Below the pieces are notes generated by a model. The model ran no database searches. It was not told the origin of the DNA and saw nothing but the letters and a program-made list of their open reading frames with translations. Below are positions 1-5,441 of a DNA stretch of 10,989 bases, piece after piece. Position numbers and translations under genes: made by a program. This DNA is from Streptosporangiaceae bacterium (GTDB lineage Bacteria; Actinomycetota; Actinomycetes; Streptosporangiales; Streptosporangiaceae). Positions within the stretch are counted from its first letter, which is position 1. Each line of letters opens with the position of its first letter. The stretch covers positions 1-10,989 of the forward strand of contig JASIGS010000557.1 of assembly GCA_030052355.1 (NCBI GenBank), read 5' to 3'.

Positions 1-89
1 TCGTTCCAGACCAAGGTGACCCACGGCTCGTCGAGAGCGGTCTCCTGGCCTGTTATCGGCTGCTCAACCTCAACAGGCGCGACGCCCAT
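1..89 (-). CDS. clpS: ClpS, ATP-dependent Clp protease adaptor (N-terminal part, cut by window edge)
   Basis: This is the first 29 codons of a minus-strand gene that runs off the left end of the window. It is too short for a length-filtered ORF list. Reading from ATG at 89-87 gives MGVAPVEVEQ, then an acidic linker, then DEPWVTLVWN at the edge. ClpS proteins have a variable acidic tail followed by a conserved PW-(V/K)-(T/V)-(L/I)-V-x-ND strand that opens the core, and this matches. ClpS is a cytosolic adaptor that delivers N-degron substrates to ClpA/ClpC-type unfoldases. The ligand-binding core lies outside the window and cannot be checked. A strong Shine-Dalgarno (96-104) supports the start. 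From memory, clpS lies near the nicotinate phosphoribosyltransferase gene in other actinomycetes, which fits pncB downstream here. Confidence 0.82.
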   Translation of the reverse strand, partial: MGVAPVEVEQPITGQETALDEPWVTLVWN

Positions 90-95
90 CGCCGT

Positions 96-104
96 CACCT
101 CCCC
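96..104 (-). promoter_or_regulatory. Ribosome binding site of clpS
   Basis: Minus-strand GGGGAGGTG ends 6 nt before the clpS ATG. It fixes the start of the partial gene. It also shows that clpS, unlike most genes in this window, has a conventional leader. Confidence 0.7.
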
Positions 105-128
105 AGAAGTCAGTCTCCCACTCCCCCG

Positions 129-158
129 AAACTAGTGTTCCACGCACGGCGCGTCGAA
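129..158 (-). promoter_or_regulatory. Candidate clpS promoter
   Basis: On the minus strand TTCGAC (158-153) and TAGTTT (134-129) are separated by 18 nt, a plausible housekeeping-sigma promoter. It would give a leader of roughly 35 nt containing the Shine-Dalgarno. This was found by eye only. Confidence 0.35.
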
Positions 159-291
159 CGTCGTGGGCAGACCAATACATTAGCGACATAACTGCACCCT
201 CAGAGCGGCGCCCGCATTAAGGGCCGGAGTTTTCCGCGAATAGCGCTGAAGACGCCAGCCCTTATCCATGGCAGCGAGCAAAATGCGGCAG

Positions 292-319
292 TTGTCCACA
301 GACGCACTCGGCGCAGACC
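292..319 (+). promoter_or_regulatory. Weak candidate promoter of the AbiEi/DUF559 gene
   Basis: TTGTCC (292-297), 16 nt, then CAGACC (314-319), 6 nt before GTG at 326. The geometry matches the leaderless promoters elsewhere in the window, but the last base of the -10 is C instead of T. The rest of the 90-325 gap is visibly more AT-rich than its surroundings and holds nothing else I can name. Confidence 0.25.
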
Positions 320-325
320 GCCACC

Positions 326-1309
326 GTGCAGCCTGACAGCACCATTGTCGCCATGACATTACTCCTATCCGGTGCAATTCAGACAATCCTCGAGCGGCAG
401 GCCGGCGTCATCTCCCGGCGGCAGGCGATGGCAGCCGGGCTGGCGGCCGCCGCCATCGACAACAAGCTGCGTTCCGGCCGCTGGCAACGACTGCATCACG
501 GCGTCTACGCGGCTTTCACCGGCATCCCTGACCGCCAAGCGCAGCTGTGGGCTGCCGTGCTCCGCGCTGGCCCGGGCGCAACGCTGAGCCACTGGACGGC
601 TGCCGAGCTCTTCGGGCTGACCGATGAGCCCCGCAAGCTGATCCACGTCACCGTTCCATACGGGCGGGAAGTCCGCCCGGTCCGCGGCGTCTCCGTGCAC
701 TACTCGGACCGGGCGGCCAGGGCACGGCACCCGGTCCTGCTGCCACCGCGGACACGCATTGAGGACACCACGCTGGACCTGACGCAGGTCGCGGATAGCT
801 TCGACCAGGCCTTCAGCTGGCTAAGCCTGGCGATCGGCCGGCGGCTCACCACCGACGGTCATCTACTTGCCGCGCTCGAGCTCCGGCACCGGGTTCGCTG
901 GCGCCCTGAACTGCTGACAGCACTCGAAGACGTGGCCGAAGGCATCATGTCGCCGCTGGAACGCCGCTACGTCTACGGCGTCGAGCGCGCCCACGGCCTG
1001 CCCTCGGCCAGTAGGCAGGCGCGCACCGAGGTGGACGGCCGAGTGCACTACCTAGACAACCTGTACGAAGGAGCCATGCTTGCCATCGAACTGGACGGCC
1101 GTGCGGCTCACCCGCCGCAGCGGCGCTGGGCGGACAGCCACCGCGACAACGATCACGCTGCCAAGGGCATCCTGACCCTGCACTTCAACTGGGCCGATTG
1201 CGTCGAGCGGGCCTGTGAGTCGGCTGCTCGGGTCGCGGAACTGCTGAGGCAACGCGGGATGGCGGTGTCGCTGCGCCAGTGCGGGCCAGGCTGCAGCGCC
1301 GTGCGATAG
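326..1309 (+). CDS. AbiEi-type N-terminal domain / DUF559 nuclease-like protein
   Basis: The 327-residue product has the layout of a large actinobacterial family annotated as type IV toxin-antitoxin AbiEi-like or DUF559 proteins. Residues about 17-65 form a winged-helix-like segment ending in the typical LRSGRWQRLHHGVY. A middle domain follows. The C-terminal Vsr/PD-(D/E)XK-like region includes SPLERRY (209-215), YLDNLY (243-248 with D244), IELDGRAAH (254-262 with E255 and D257) and RDN (273-275). These acidic residues are arranged as in Vsr-like endonuclease folds. Activity is inferred and the real role of the family is poorly known. No AbiEii toxin gene is adjacent, so this is a solo gene. 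Neither the GTG at 326 nor the ATG at 353 has a Shine-Dalgarno. The 326 start fits the weak upstream promoter, and 353 would remove nine residues. Confidence 0.8.
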   Translation: MQPDSTIVAMTLLLSGAIQTILERQAGVISRRQAMAAGLAAAAIDNKLRSGRWQRLHHGVYAAFTGIPDRQAQLWAAVLRAGPGATLSHWTAAELFGLTDEPRKLIHVTVPYGREVRPVRGVSVHYSDRAARARHPVLLPPRTRIEDTTLDLTQVADSFDQAFSWLSLAIGRRLTTDGHLLAALELRHRVRWRPELLTALEDVAEGIMSPLERRYVYGVERAHGLPSASRQARTEVDGRVHYLDNLYEGAMLAIELDGRAAHPPQRRWADSHRDNDHAAKGILTLHFNWADCVERACESAARVAELLRQRGMAVSLRQCGPGCSAVR

Positions 1310-1322
1310 GGGAACGCCCCTC

Positions 1323-1400
1323 GACTGCCGGGGCCGCAACCGTGCCGGGACTGCCGGGACCGCCACCGCCCCAGGACTGCCGGGACCGCAACCGCGCCCA
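1323..1400. repeat. Three tandem 26-bp imperfect repeats in the AbiEi-pncB gap
   Basis: Three copies lie head to tail at 1323-1348, 1349-1374 and 1375-1400. Each begins GACTGCCGGG followed by (G/A)CCGC(A/C)ACCG and a C-rich tail. A decayed fourth unit (TACTGCAGGGTCTGC) follows from about 1402. The array occupies half of the 158-bp gap between the stop at 1309 and the pncB start. The copies differ at only a few positions. A short GGGG/CCCC hairpin (1308-1321) overlaps the preceding stop. I see no ORF or promoter within the repeats. Confidence 0.75.
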
Positions 1401-1455
1401 GTACTGCAGGGTCTGCGCCGCGGCTGCCGCAGCCTCTTCGCGGTGCTCGATTCCG

Positions 1456-1461
1456 TAAGCT
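1456..1461 (+). promoter_or_regulatory. -10 box of pncB (leaderless arrangement)
   Basis: TAAGCT ends 6 nt before the GTG start at 1468. Transcription would begin at or next to the start codon. There is no Shine-Dalgarno. No good -35 is visible. Confidence 0.5.
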
Positions 1462-1467
1462 GCCCTG

Positions 1468-2820
1468 GTGAACACAGATCAGGCGGACGGCCCCTCCGGA
1501 CCTCCCGGCCAGCCGGGGGCTCCGGGGGCTAGCACCGCGCTGCTGACCGATCACTACGAGCTCACCATGCTCAGGGCCGCGCTGCGCAGCGGAGCAGCGC
1601 ACCGGCGGGCCGTCTTCGAGATGTTCGCCAGGCAGCTGCCGGATGGCCGCCGCTACGGCGTGGTGGCCGGCACGGGGCGGCTGCTGGACGCGCTCGAGCA
1701 GTTCAGGTTCGGCGACGCCGAGCTCGAGTTCCTGGACCGCAACGGCATCGCCGACGCGCAGGCGCTCGGCTTCCTGCGGAACTACCGCTTCAGCGGCAGC
1801 ATCTGGGGCTACGCGGAGGGCGACTGCTACTTCCCGGGGTCGCCGATCCTGGTGGTGGAGGGCACGTTCGCCGAGGCGGTCGTGCTCGAGACCCTGGCCC
1901 TGTCGATCTTCAATCACGACAGCGCCATTGCCTCCGCGGCGTCCCGGATGGTGGTCGCGGCCGACGCCCGGCCACTCATCGAGATGGGGTCGCGGCGCAC
2001 GCACGAAATGGCGGCGGTGGCCGCTGCCCGCGCCGCGTACATCGCAGGCTTCGCGTCGACGTCCAACCTGCGGGCCGGCTACCAGTACGGCATCCCCACG
2101 AGCGGAACGAGCGCGCACGCCTTCAGCCTGCTGCACGATACCGAGGGCCAGGCATTCAGTGCCCAGCTGGACACGCTCGGCGCGGGAACCACGCTGCTCG
2201 TGGACACCTATGACGTGCCGACCGCGATCAAGACTGCCGTCCAACTCGCCGGGCCCGGACTCGGCGCGATCCGCATCGACAGCGGCGACCTGCCCGTGGT
2301 CGCACGCGAAGCCCGAGCGCAGCTCGACTCGCTCGGTGCGCACGACACCCGGATCGTGCTGACTGGCGACCTCAACGAGTACTCGATCGCCGCGCTGGCG
2401 GTGGTGCCCGTCGACGGCTACGGCGTCGGGACGTCGCTGGTCACCGGGTCGGGCGCGCCGACGGCGGCGCTGGTCTACAAGCTGGTGGCGCGGGCCGACG
2501 ACAGCGGAGAACTGCAGCCGGTCGCCAAGCGCTCGGTCGGCAAGCCGTCACGCGGCGGCCGCAAGTGGGCCGTGCGCATGCTGGACGAGGCCGGAGACGC
2601 GGCCACCGAGCTGGTCACCGACACCGAGCCAGGACCGCAGAAGGGCAGCCGGCCCCTGCTGCGCCTGCTGGTGCGGGACGGCGAGGCCGTAGGCCGCGAG
2701 CCGCTCGGGGCCGCCAGGGCCATGCACGAGCAGGCCATCGCCGAGCTGCCCGCGCAGGCCCTGCAGCTGTCGCGGGGCTATCCGGCCATCCCGACGGTGT
2801 TCGTGCCGGACCGCGACTAG
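1468..2820 (+). CDS. pncB: Nicotinate phosphoribosyltransferase
   Basis: The enzyme joins nicotinate and PRPP, with ATP hydrolysis, to give nicotinate mononucleotide, the committed step of Preiss-Handler NAD salvage in the cytosol. The 450-residue length is usual for the family. Visible motifs are the substrate-site TDHYELTM (27-34), FNHDSAIASAASR (148-160), GSRRTHE (174-180), TSGTSAHAF (211-219; H217 lies where the phosphorylated active-site histidine is expected), VDTYD (245-249), RIDSGDL (269-275) and GVGTSLVT (319-326). The first 22 residues are a Pro/Gly-rich tail not needed for the fold. The GTG start is chosen because TAAGCT sits 6 nt upstream and the family core begins soon after. It leads a cluster with the YbaK-like gene (22-nt gap) and pncA, which supplies its substrate. 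Confidence 0.95.
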   Translation: MNTDQADGPSGPPGQPGAPGASTALLTDHYELTMLRAALRSGAAHRRAVFEMFARQLPDGRRYGVVAGTGRLLDALEQFRFGDAELEFLDRNGIADAQALGFLRNYRFSGSIWGYAEGDCYFPGSPILVVEGTFAEAVVLETLALSIFNHDSAIASAASRMVVAADARPLIEMGSRRTHEMAAVAAARAAYIAGFASTSNLRAGYQYGIPTSGTSAHAFSLLHDTEGQAFSAQLDTLGAGTTLLVDTYDVPTAIKTAVQLAGPGLGAIRIDSGDLPVVAREARAQLDSLGAHDTRIVLTGDLNEYSIAALAVVPVDGYGVGTSLVTGSGAPTAALVYKLVARADDSGELQPVAKRSVGKPSRGGRKWAVRMLDEAGDAATELVTDTEPGPQKGSRPLLRLLVRDGEAVGREPLGAARAMHEQAIAELPAQALQLSRGYPAIPTVFVPDRD

Positions 2821-2830
2821 GGGGCTATGG

Positions 2831-2836
2831 CAGACT
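2831..2836 (+). promoter_or_regulatory. Candidate -10 box of the YbaK-like gene
   Basis: CAGACT ends 6 nt before the GTG at 2843, in the 22-nt gap after pncB, with no convincing Shine-Dalgarno. It suggests an extra internal promoter giving a leaderless transcript. The first base is C rather than T. Confidence 0.4.
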
Positions 2837-2842
2837 GGGCCG

Positions 2843-3307
2843 GTGCATCCCAGTGCCGAGCACGTCGCCGGGCAGCTGCGCTCCCTTGGGGTCGAGGGAC
2901 AGGTCAGGGAACTCCCGGAACCTGCGCCGACAGCAGCAACGGCTGCCGCCCAGCTCGGCTGCGAGGTCGGGGCCATCGCCAACAGCCTGGTGTTCAGCGC
3001 CGACGGCGAGCCGCTGCTGATCCTGACCAGCGGCGCGCACCGGGTGAACACCGCGAAGGTCGCCGCGGAGCTCGGCGCCGAGACGCTCACGAGGGCCGAT
3101 CCCGACTTCGTGTACGCGAGCACGGGACAGCGCATCGGCGGCGTCGCGCCGGTGGGCCACCCCAGACCTATCCGCACCCTGGTCGATACCGCACTGCAGC
3201 GCTACGAGGTGGTCTGGGCGGCTGCGGGTCACGCGCACACGGTGTTCCCCACGTCCTTCACCGAGCTGGTGCGGATCACCGCTGGCACCGCCGCCGACGT
3301 GGGCTAA
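2843..3307 (+). CDS. YbaK/EbsC-type aminoacyl-tRNA deacylase-like protein
   Basis: The single-domain 154-residue protein spans the whole YbaK/ProRS-INS fold. The core motifs are GCEVGAIANSLVF (39-51), a strand LLILTSGAHRVN, and IGGVAPVGHP, the glycine-rich GxxxPxGH loop typical of the family. Members in other bacteria hydrolyse mischarged aminoacyl-tRNAs such as Cys-tRNA(Pro) in the cytosol. In those enzymes a lysine sits in the (I/V)-x-K-(S/T)-L-V motif and is needed for catalysis. Here that place is Asn47, so deacylase activity is uncertain and the protein may bind rather than hydrolyse. It lies between pncB and pncA with short gaps (22 nt, and 24 nt to the preferred pncA start). Any link to NAD salvage is inferred from position alone. 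Confidence 0.85.
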   Translation: MHPSAEHVAGQLRSLGVEGQVRELPEPAPTAATAAAQLGCEVGAIANSLVFSADGEPLLILTSGAHRVNTAKVAAELGAETLTRADPDFVYASTGQRIGGVAPVGHPRPIRTLVDTALQRYEVVWAAAGHAHTVFPTSFTELVRITAGTAADVG

Positions 3308-3318
3308 GGGGTGTCCCC

Positions 3319-3324
3319 TAGACT
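3319..3324 (+). promoter_or_regulatory. -10 box of pncA, deciding its start
   Basis: TAGACT ends 7 nt before GTG 3332. It lies inside the longer reading frame that opens at GTG 3311. If it is used, transcription begins at about 3332 and the upstream start is not in the mRNA from this promoter. Confidence 0.5.
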
Positions 3325-3331
3325 CGGCCCT

Positions 3332-3913
3332 GTGCGGGCGCTGATCATCGTGGACGTGCAGAACGACTTCTGCGAGGGCGGATCACTCGCCGTGGCGGGC
3401 GGAGCCGCCGTGGCCCGGGCGGTCAGCGAGATGCTGGCTGGCCCTGACGGCGCGCGGTACGCGCAGGTCGTGGCCACCCAGGATTACCACGTGAACCCCG
3501 GTGAGCACTTCTCGGCCACGCCGGACTACTCGGTGAGCTGGCCCGCGCACTGCGTGGCGGGCACACCCGGTGCCGACTTTCACCCGGACCTGGACACCAG
3601 CAAGGTCGGCGAGGTCTTCCGCAAGGGCGAGTACGCGGCCGCCTACAGCGGATTCGAGGGCACGAGCGCGAGCGGCGAGACCCTGCTGCACTGGCTGTCC
3701 GAGCACGGCATCGACGAGGTTGACGTGGTGGGGATAGCGACCGATTACTGCGTCCGTGCCACGGCCGCAGATGCGGCAAGGGCAGGGATCGACACGACCG
3801 TCCTGCTCAGCCTCACCGCCGGCGTGGCAGCACCGAGCACACGTGACGCGATCGACACACTGCGGGCGGCAGGAGTCACCACGACCGGAACGCCGCTGGT
3901 GGGCGCGGCCTAA
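3332..3913 (+). CDS. pncA: Nicotinamidase (PncA type)
   Basis: It hydrolyses nicotinamide to nicotinate and ammonia, feeding PncB. Counted from GTG 3332 (193 residues), the isochorismatase-fold catalytic triad is Asp8 (IIVDVQNDFC), Lys98 (FRKGEY) and Cys140 (GIATDYCV, with the usual cis-peptide). The metal site is Asp51, His53, His59 (QDYHVNPGEHF) and His73 (PAHC). This is almost the numbering of Mycobacterium tuberculosis PncA (D8/K96/C138; D49, H51, H57, H71), so a true nicotinamidase is much more likely than a generic isochorismatase. Enzymes of this type also activate pyrazinamide. The frame is open back to GTG 3311, but the family begins with the strand RALIIVDVQ, and TAGACT precedes 3332, so the shorter start is preferred. 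Confidence 0.93.
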   Translation: MRALIIVDVQNDFCEGGSLAVAGGAAVARAVSEMLAGPDGARYAQVVATQDYHVNPGEHFSATPDYSVSWPAHCVAGTPGADFHPDLDTSKVGEVFRKGEYAAAYSGFEGTSASGETLLHWLSEHGIDEVDVVGIATDYCVRATAADAARAGIDTTVLLSLTAGVAAPSTRDAIDTLRAAGVTTTGTPLVGAA

Positions 3914-3968
3914 CTGGCCGACCCCGGTCAGCTGGCCCCGCCCAGACCGCTCTACTCAGCGGGCAGCA

Positions 3969-4220
3969 CTACTCCACGGGCAGAGTCTCGTAGATCCGCT
4001 GACAATCGGGGCAGACCGGGAACTTCTTCGGATCACGGCTCGGCACCCAGACCTTGCCGCAGAGCGCGACGACAGGCGTGCCCGTCACGGCGCTGTCTAC
4101 GATCTTGTCTTTCTCGACATAATGTGCAAAACGGTCATGATCGCCGTCGCCGTAAGAGGTGTCCTGGCGGGTATCGGTGTCCTGGCGGGTGTCGGTGCCA
4201 GGCAGGACTTCTGTGCTCAC
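3969..4220 (-). CDS. DUF3039 small zinc-ribbon-like protein
   Basis: The 83-residue minus-strand protein matches the actinobacterial DUF3039 family, whose function is unknown to me. The C-terminal half is the conserved part: FAHYVEKDKIVDSAVTG, then VVALCGKVWVPSRDP, then FPVCPDCQRIY. His31 (FAHYV), Cys54 and the CPDC pair (70 and 73) could bind a zinc ion. The N-terminus is acidic and disordered. It contains a perfect hexapeptide duplication (TDTRQD twice), from an 18-bp tandem repeat at 4158-4193. GTG at 4220 is the start because TAGACT lies 6 nt upstream and no Shine-Dalgarno is present. The gene is downstream of yqgE on the same strand and converges on pncA with a 55-bp gap that holds no clear terminator. 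Confidence 0.88.
   Translation of the reverse strand: MSTEVLPGTDTRQDTDTRQDTSYGDGDHDRFAHYVEKDKIVDSAVTGTPVVALCGKVWVPSRDPKKFPVCPDCQRIYETLPVE
4158..4193. repeat. In-frame 18-bp tandem duplication inside the DUF3039 gene
   Basis: The plus-strand copies 4158-4175 and 4176-4193 both begin GGTGTCCTGGCGGGT and differ by one base (A versus G at the 16th position). On the coding strand each encodes TDTRQD-type residues. The length is a multiple of three, so the frame is kept. It looks like recent slippage in a disordered tail. Confidence 0.8.
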
Positions 4221-4226
4221 GGTCAG

Positions 4227-4232
4227 AGTCTA
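4227..4232 (-). promoter_or_regulatory. -10 box of the DUF3039 gene
   Basis: Minus-strand TAGACT ends 6 nt (CTGACC) before the GTG start at 4220. This is the same hexamer found before pncA, again in a leaderless position. Confidence 0.5.
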
Positions 4233-4278
4233 CGCGGCAGGAATCATGGGGCTGCCGTCCGTCGTGCCGTGCCGGCTG

Positions 4279-4854
4279 CTAATTCCAGACCGGCTCGTCC
4301 GGGAAGGTGGCCACCAGCGCGAGGTCGCCGCCCTGCCGCCGGAGCACGGCCGGCCAGAGTCGCTCCGGCTCGGCGGCGAACGCGTCCGCCGGCTCCCCGG
4401 GCAGGACGAACCAGGCGCCCTCCGAGATCTCGTCGCGGAGCTGGCCGGACTTCCAGCCCGCGTACCCGGCGAACACCCGCAGCGAGCTGATGCCGCCGGC
4501 CAGCAACTCCGGTGGCGCGCCCAGGTCGACCAGACCGACCCTGGACATGATCGGCGATCCGTCCAGCGAGCGCCAGCCGACCGGATCCTCGCCACCCTTG
4601 ACAAGTCCGAGGGCCAGCGCGCTGTTCGGGGAGATCGGTCCGCCCCGGAATATGACGGGTGGCCCTGTCGCCAGGTCCGTCCACGCCTCGAGCACCTGGT
4701 CGAGGTGGACCTCGGTCGGCCGGTTGAGCACGACGCCGAGTGTTCCCTCCTCCTTGTCGTCTTCGACGATAAGGACGACCGTCCGGCGGAAGTTCGGGTC
4801 ACCGAGCATCGGAGTCGCCGCCAGCAGCCGGCCACAGAGGGAATCGTCCTCCAT
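4279..4854 (-). CDS. YqgE/AlgH family protein
   Basis: The product has 191 residues, the usual family length. It contains the conserved GRLLAATPMLGDPNFRRTVV (8-27), followed by GTLGVVLNRPTEV, the strongest family motif, then VIFRGGPI, RVFAGYAGWKSGQL and GAWFVLP. YqgE/AlgH proteins are cytosolic single-domain proteins conserved in many bacteria. Their molecular role is not settled, although AlgH was first linked to alginate gene expression in Pseudomonas. The frame is open further upstream to 5001, but that extension overlaps the divergent marR gene and is not family-like. ATG at 4854 is chosen because MEDDSLCGRLL is where homology begins and an xAnnnT box sits 6 nt upstream. The DUF3039 gene follows after a 58-bp gap. 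Confidence 0.92.
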   Translation of the reverse strand: MEDDSLCGRLLAATPMLGDPNFRRTVVLIVEDDKEEGTLGVVLNRPTEVHLDQVLEAWTDLATGPPVIFRGGPISPNSALALGLVKGGEDPVGWRSLDGSPIMSRVGLVDLGAPPELLAGGISSLRVFAGYAGWKSGQLRDEISEGAWFVLPGEPADAFAAEPERLWPAVLRRQGGDLALVATFPDEPVWN

Positions 4855-4860
4855 GACCCA

Positions 4861-4866
4861 ATCATG
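4861..4866 (-). promoter_or_regulatory. Candidate -10 box of yqgE
   Basis: Minus-strand CATGAT ends 6 nt before the ATG at 4854. The 65-bp divergent gap with marR would then hold two back-to-back leaderless promoters. Confidence 0.4.
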
Positions 4867-4907
4867 CGCCGGCAACCTTGAACGCCGCACATCGGCGCCA
4901 GAAGAAC

Positions 4908-4913
4908 TACCCT
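4908..4913 (+). promoter_or_regulatory. -10 box of the marR gene
   Basis: TACCCT ends 6 nt (GCAAGA) before ATG 4920. This favours ATG 4920 over the TTG at 4878 that opens the same frame. Confidence 0.45.
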
Positions 4914-4919
4914 GCAAGA

Positions 4920-5396
4920 ATGTCAACTGCAGGCAGCGACGGCGCCACTGCCGTAGCCCAGCCCGGCCAGCCCCAGGCAGACCTCGGGATCGACGCAGCA
5001 CGGCTGCGTGTCGCGGTGCTGCGATTGTCCCGCCGGCTGCGCAAGCACTACCTTGCCGGGCTGACCCCGAGCCAGCTCTCCACGCTCTCGTCCGTCGGCA
5101 AGCACGAGCCGGTCAGGCTCGGCGACCTGGCCGCGGCCGAGCGCATCGCGCCCTCCACCCTCACCAGGCTGGTGAGCGCGCTGGAAGGGCTCGGCTACCT
5201 GCGGCGCGAGCCGGCCCCCGACGACGCCCGGGCCGCGCTCGTCAGCCTCACCGACCGGGGCAACGAGGCGCTGGAACGCATCCGGGAGGAAGCGACCAGC
5301 ATGCTCACCGACATCCTGCTGACCTTGCCGGACGACCAGCGCGCCGCGCTGGCAGCCGCTCTCCCGGCGCTGGAAGAGCTGGCCGGCTCCGGCTAG
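4920..5396 (+). CDS. MarR-family transcriptional regulator
   Basis: The 158-residue protein has the MarR layout. A first helix (about 24-45) is followed by a winged helix-turn-helix of about 49-115, with LTPSQLSTLSSV, LGDLAAAERIAPSTLTRLVSALEGLGYLRRE as the recognition part, and the DDARAALVSLTDRG wing (101-114) carrying the typical D-x-R. A C-terminal dimerisation helix pair closes it. There is no cysteine, so thiol-based redox sensing of the OhrR kind is excluded. MarR proteins bind palindromes as dimers and release them on ligand binding. The ligand is unknown. The gene is divergent from yqgE and converges on the thioredoxin-TPR gene. From memory, a marR gene also lies close to icmA in Streptomyces, so the palindrome at 8175-8200 is one possible target (inference). 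Confidence 0.92.
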   Translation: MSTAGSDGATAVAQPGQPQADLGIDAARLRVAVLRLSRRLRKHYLAGLTPSQLSTLSSVGKHEPVRLGDLAAAERIAPSTLTRLVSALEGLGYLRREPAPDDARAALVSLTDRGNEALERIREEATSMLTDILLTLPDDQRAALAAALPALEELAGSG

Positions 5397-5441
5397 GCAC
5401 GCCACTGAGGCCGGGAACGCCACCTGCGCCGCGAACGGGCC

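Noticed and set aside
180..386. Minus-strand 68-codon frame upstream of the AbiEi-like gene
   Set aside because: It has no Shine-Dalgarno, overlaps the start of the AbiEi-like gene and shows no conserved motif. I cannot support it as a gene.
326..1309. A complete AbiE toxin-antitoxin system
   Set aside because: Only the AbiEi-like domain is present, fused to a DUF559 region. No AbiEii nucleotidyltransferase gene is adjacent, so a toxin-antitoxin pair is not supported.
1323..1400. CRISPR array
   Set aside because: The 26-bp units are directly joined without unique spacers, and no cas gene is present.
1153..2343. Minus-strand 396-codon open frame antisense to pncB
   Set aside because: It is a high-GC shadow of pncB, with low-complexity Arg/Ala/Gly-rich sequence, no family motif and no start signal.
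3914..3968. Intrinsic terminator between pncA and the DUF3039 gene
   Set aside because: Only short imperfect inverted repeats around GACC/GGTC are found, with too small a loop and no T-run.
4920..5396. Redox-sensing OhrR-type role for the MarR protein
   Set aside because: The protein has no cysteine.
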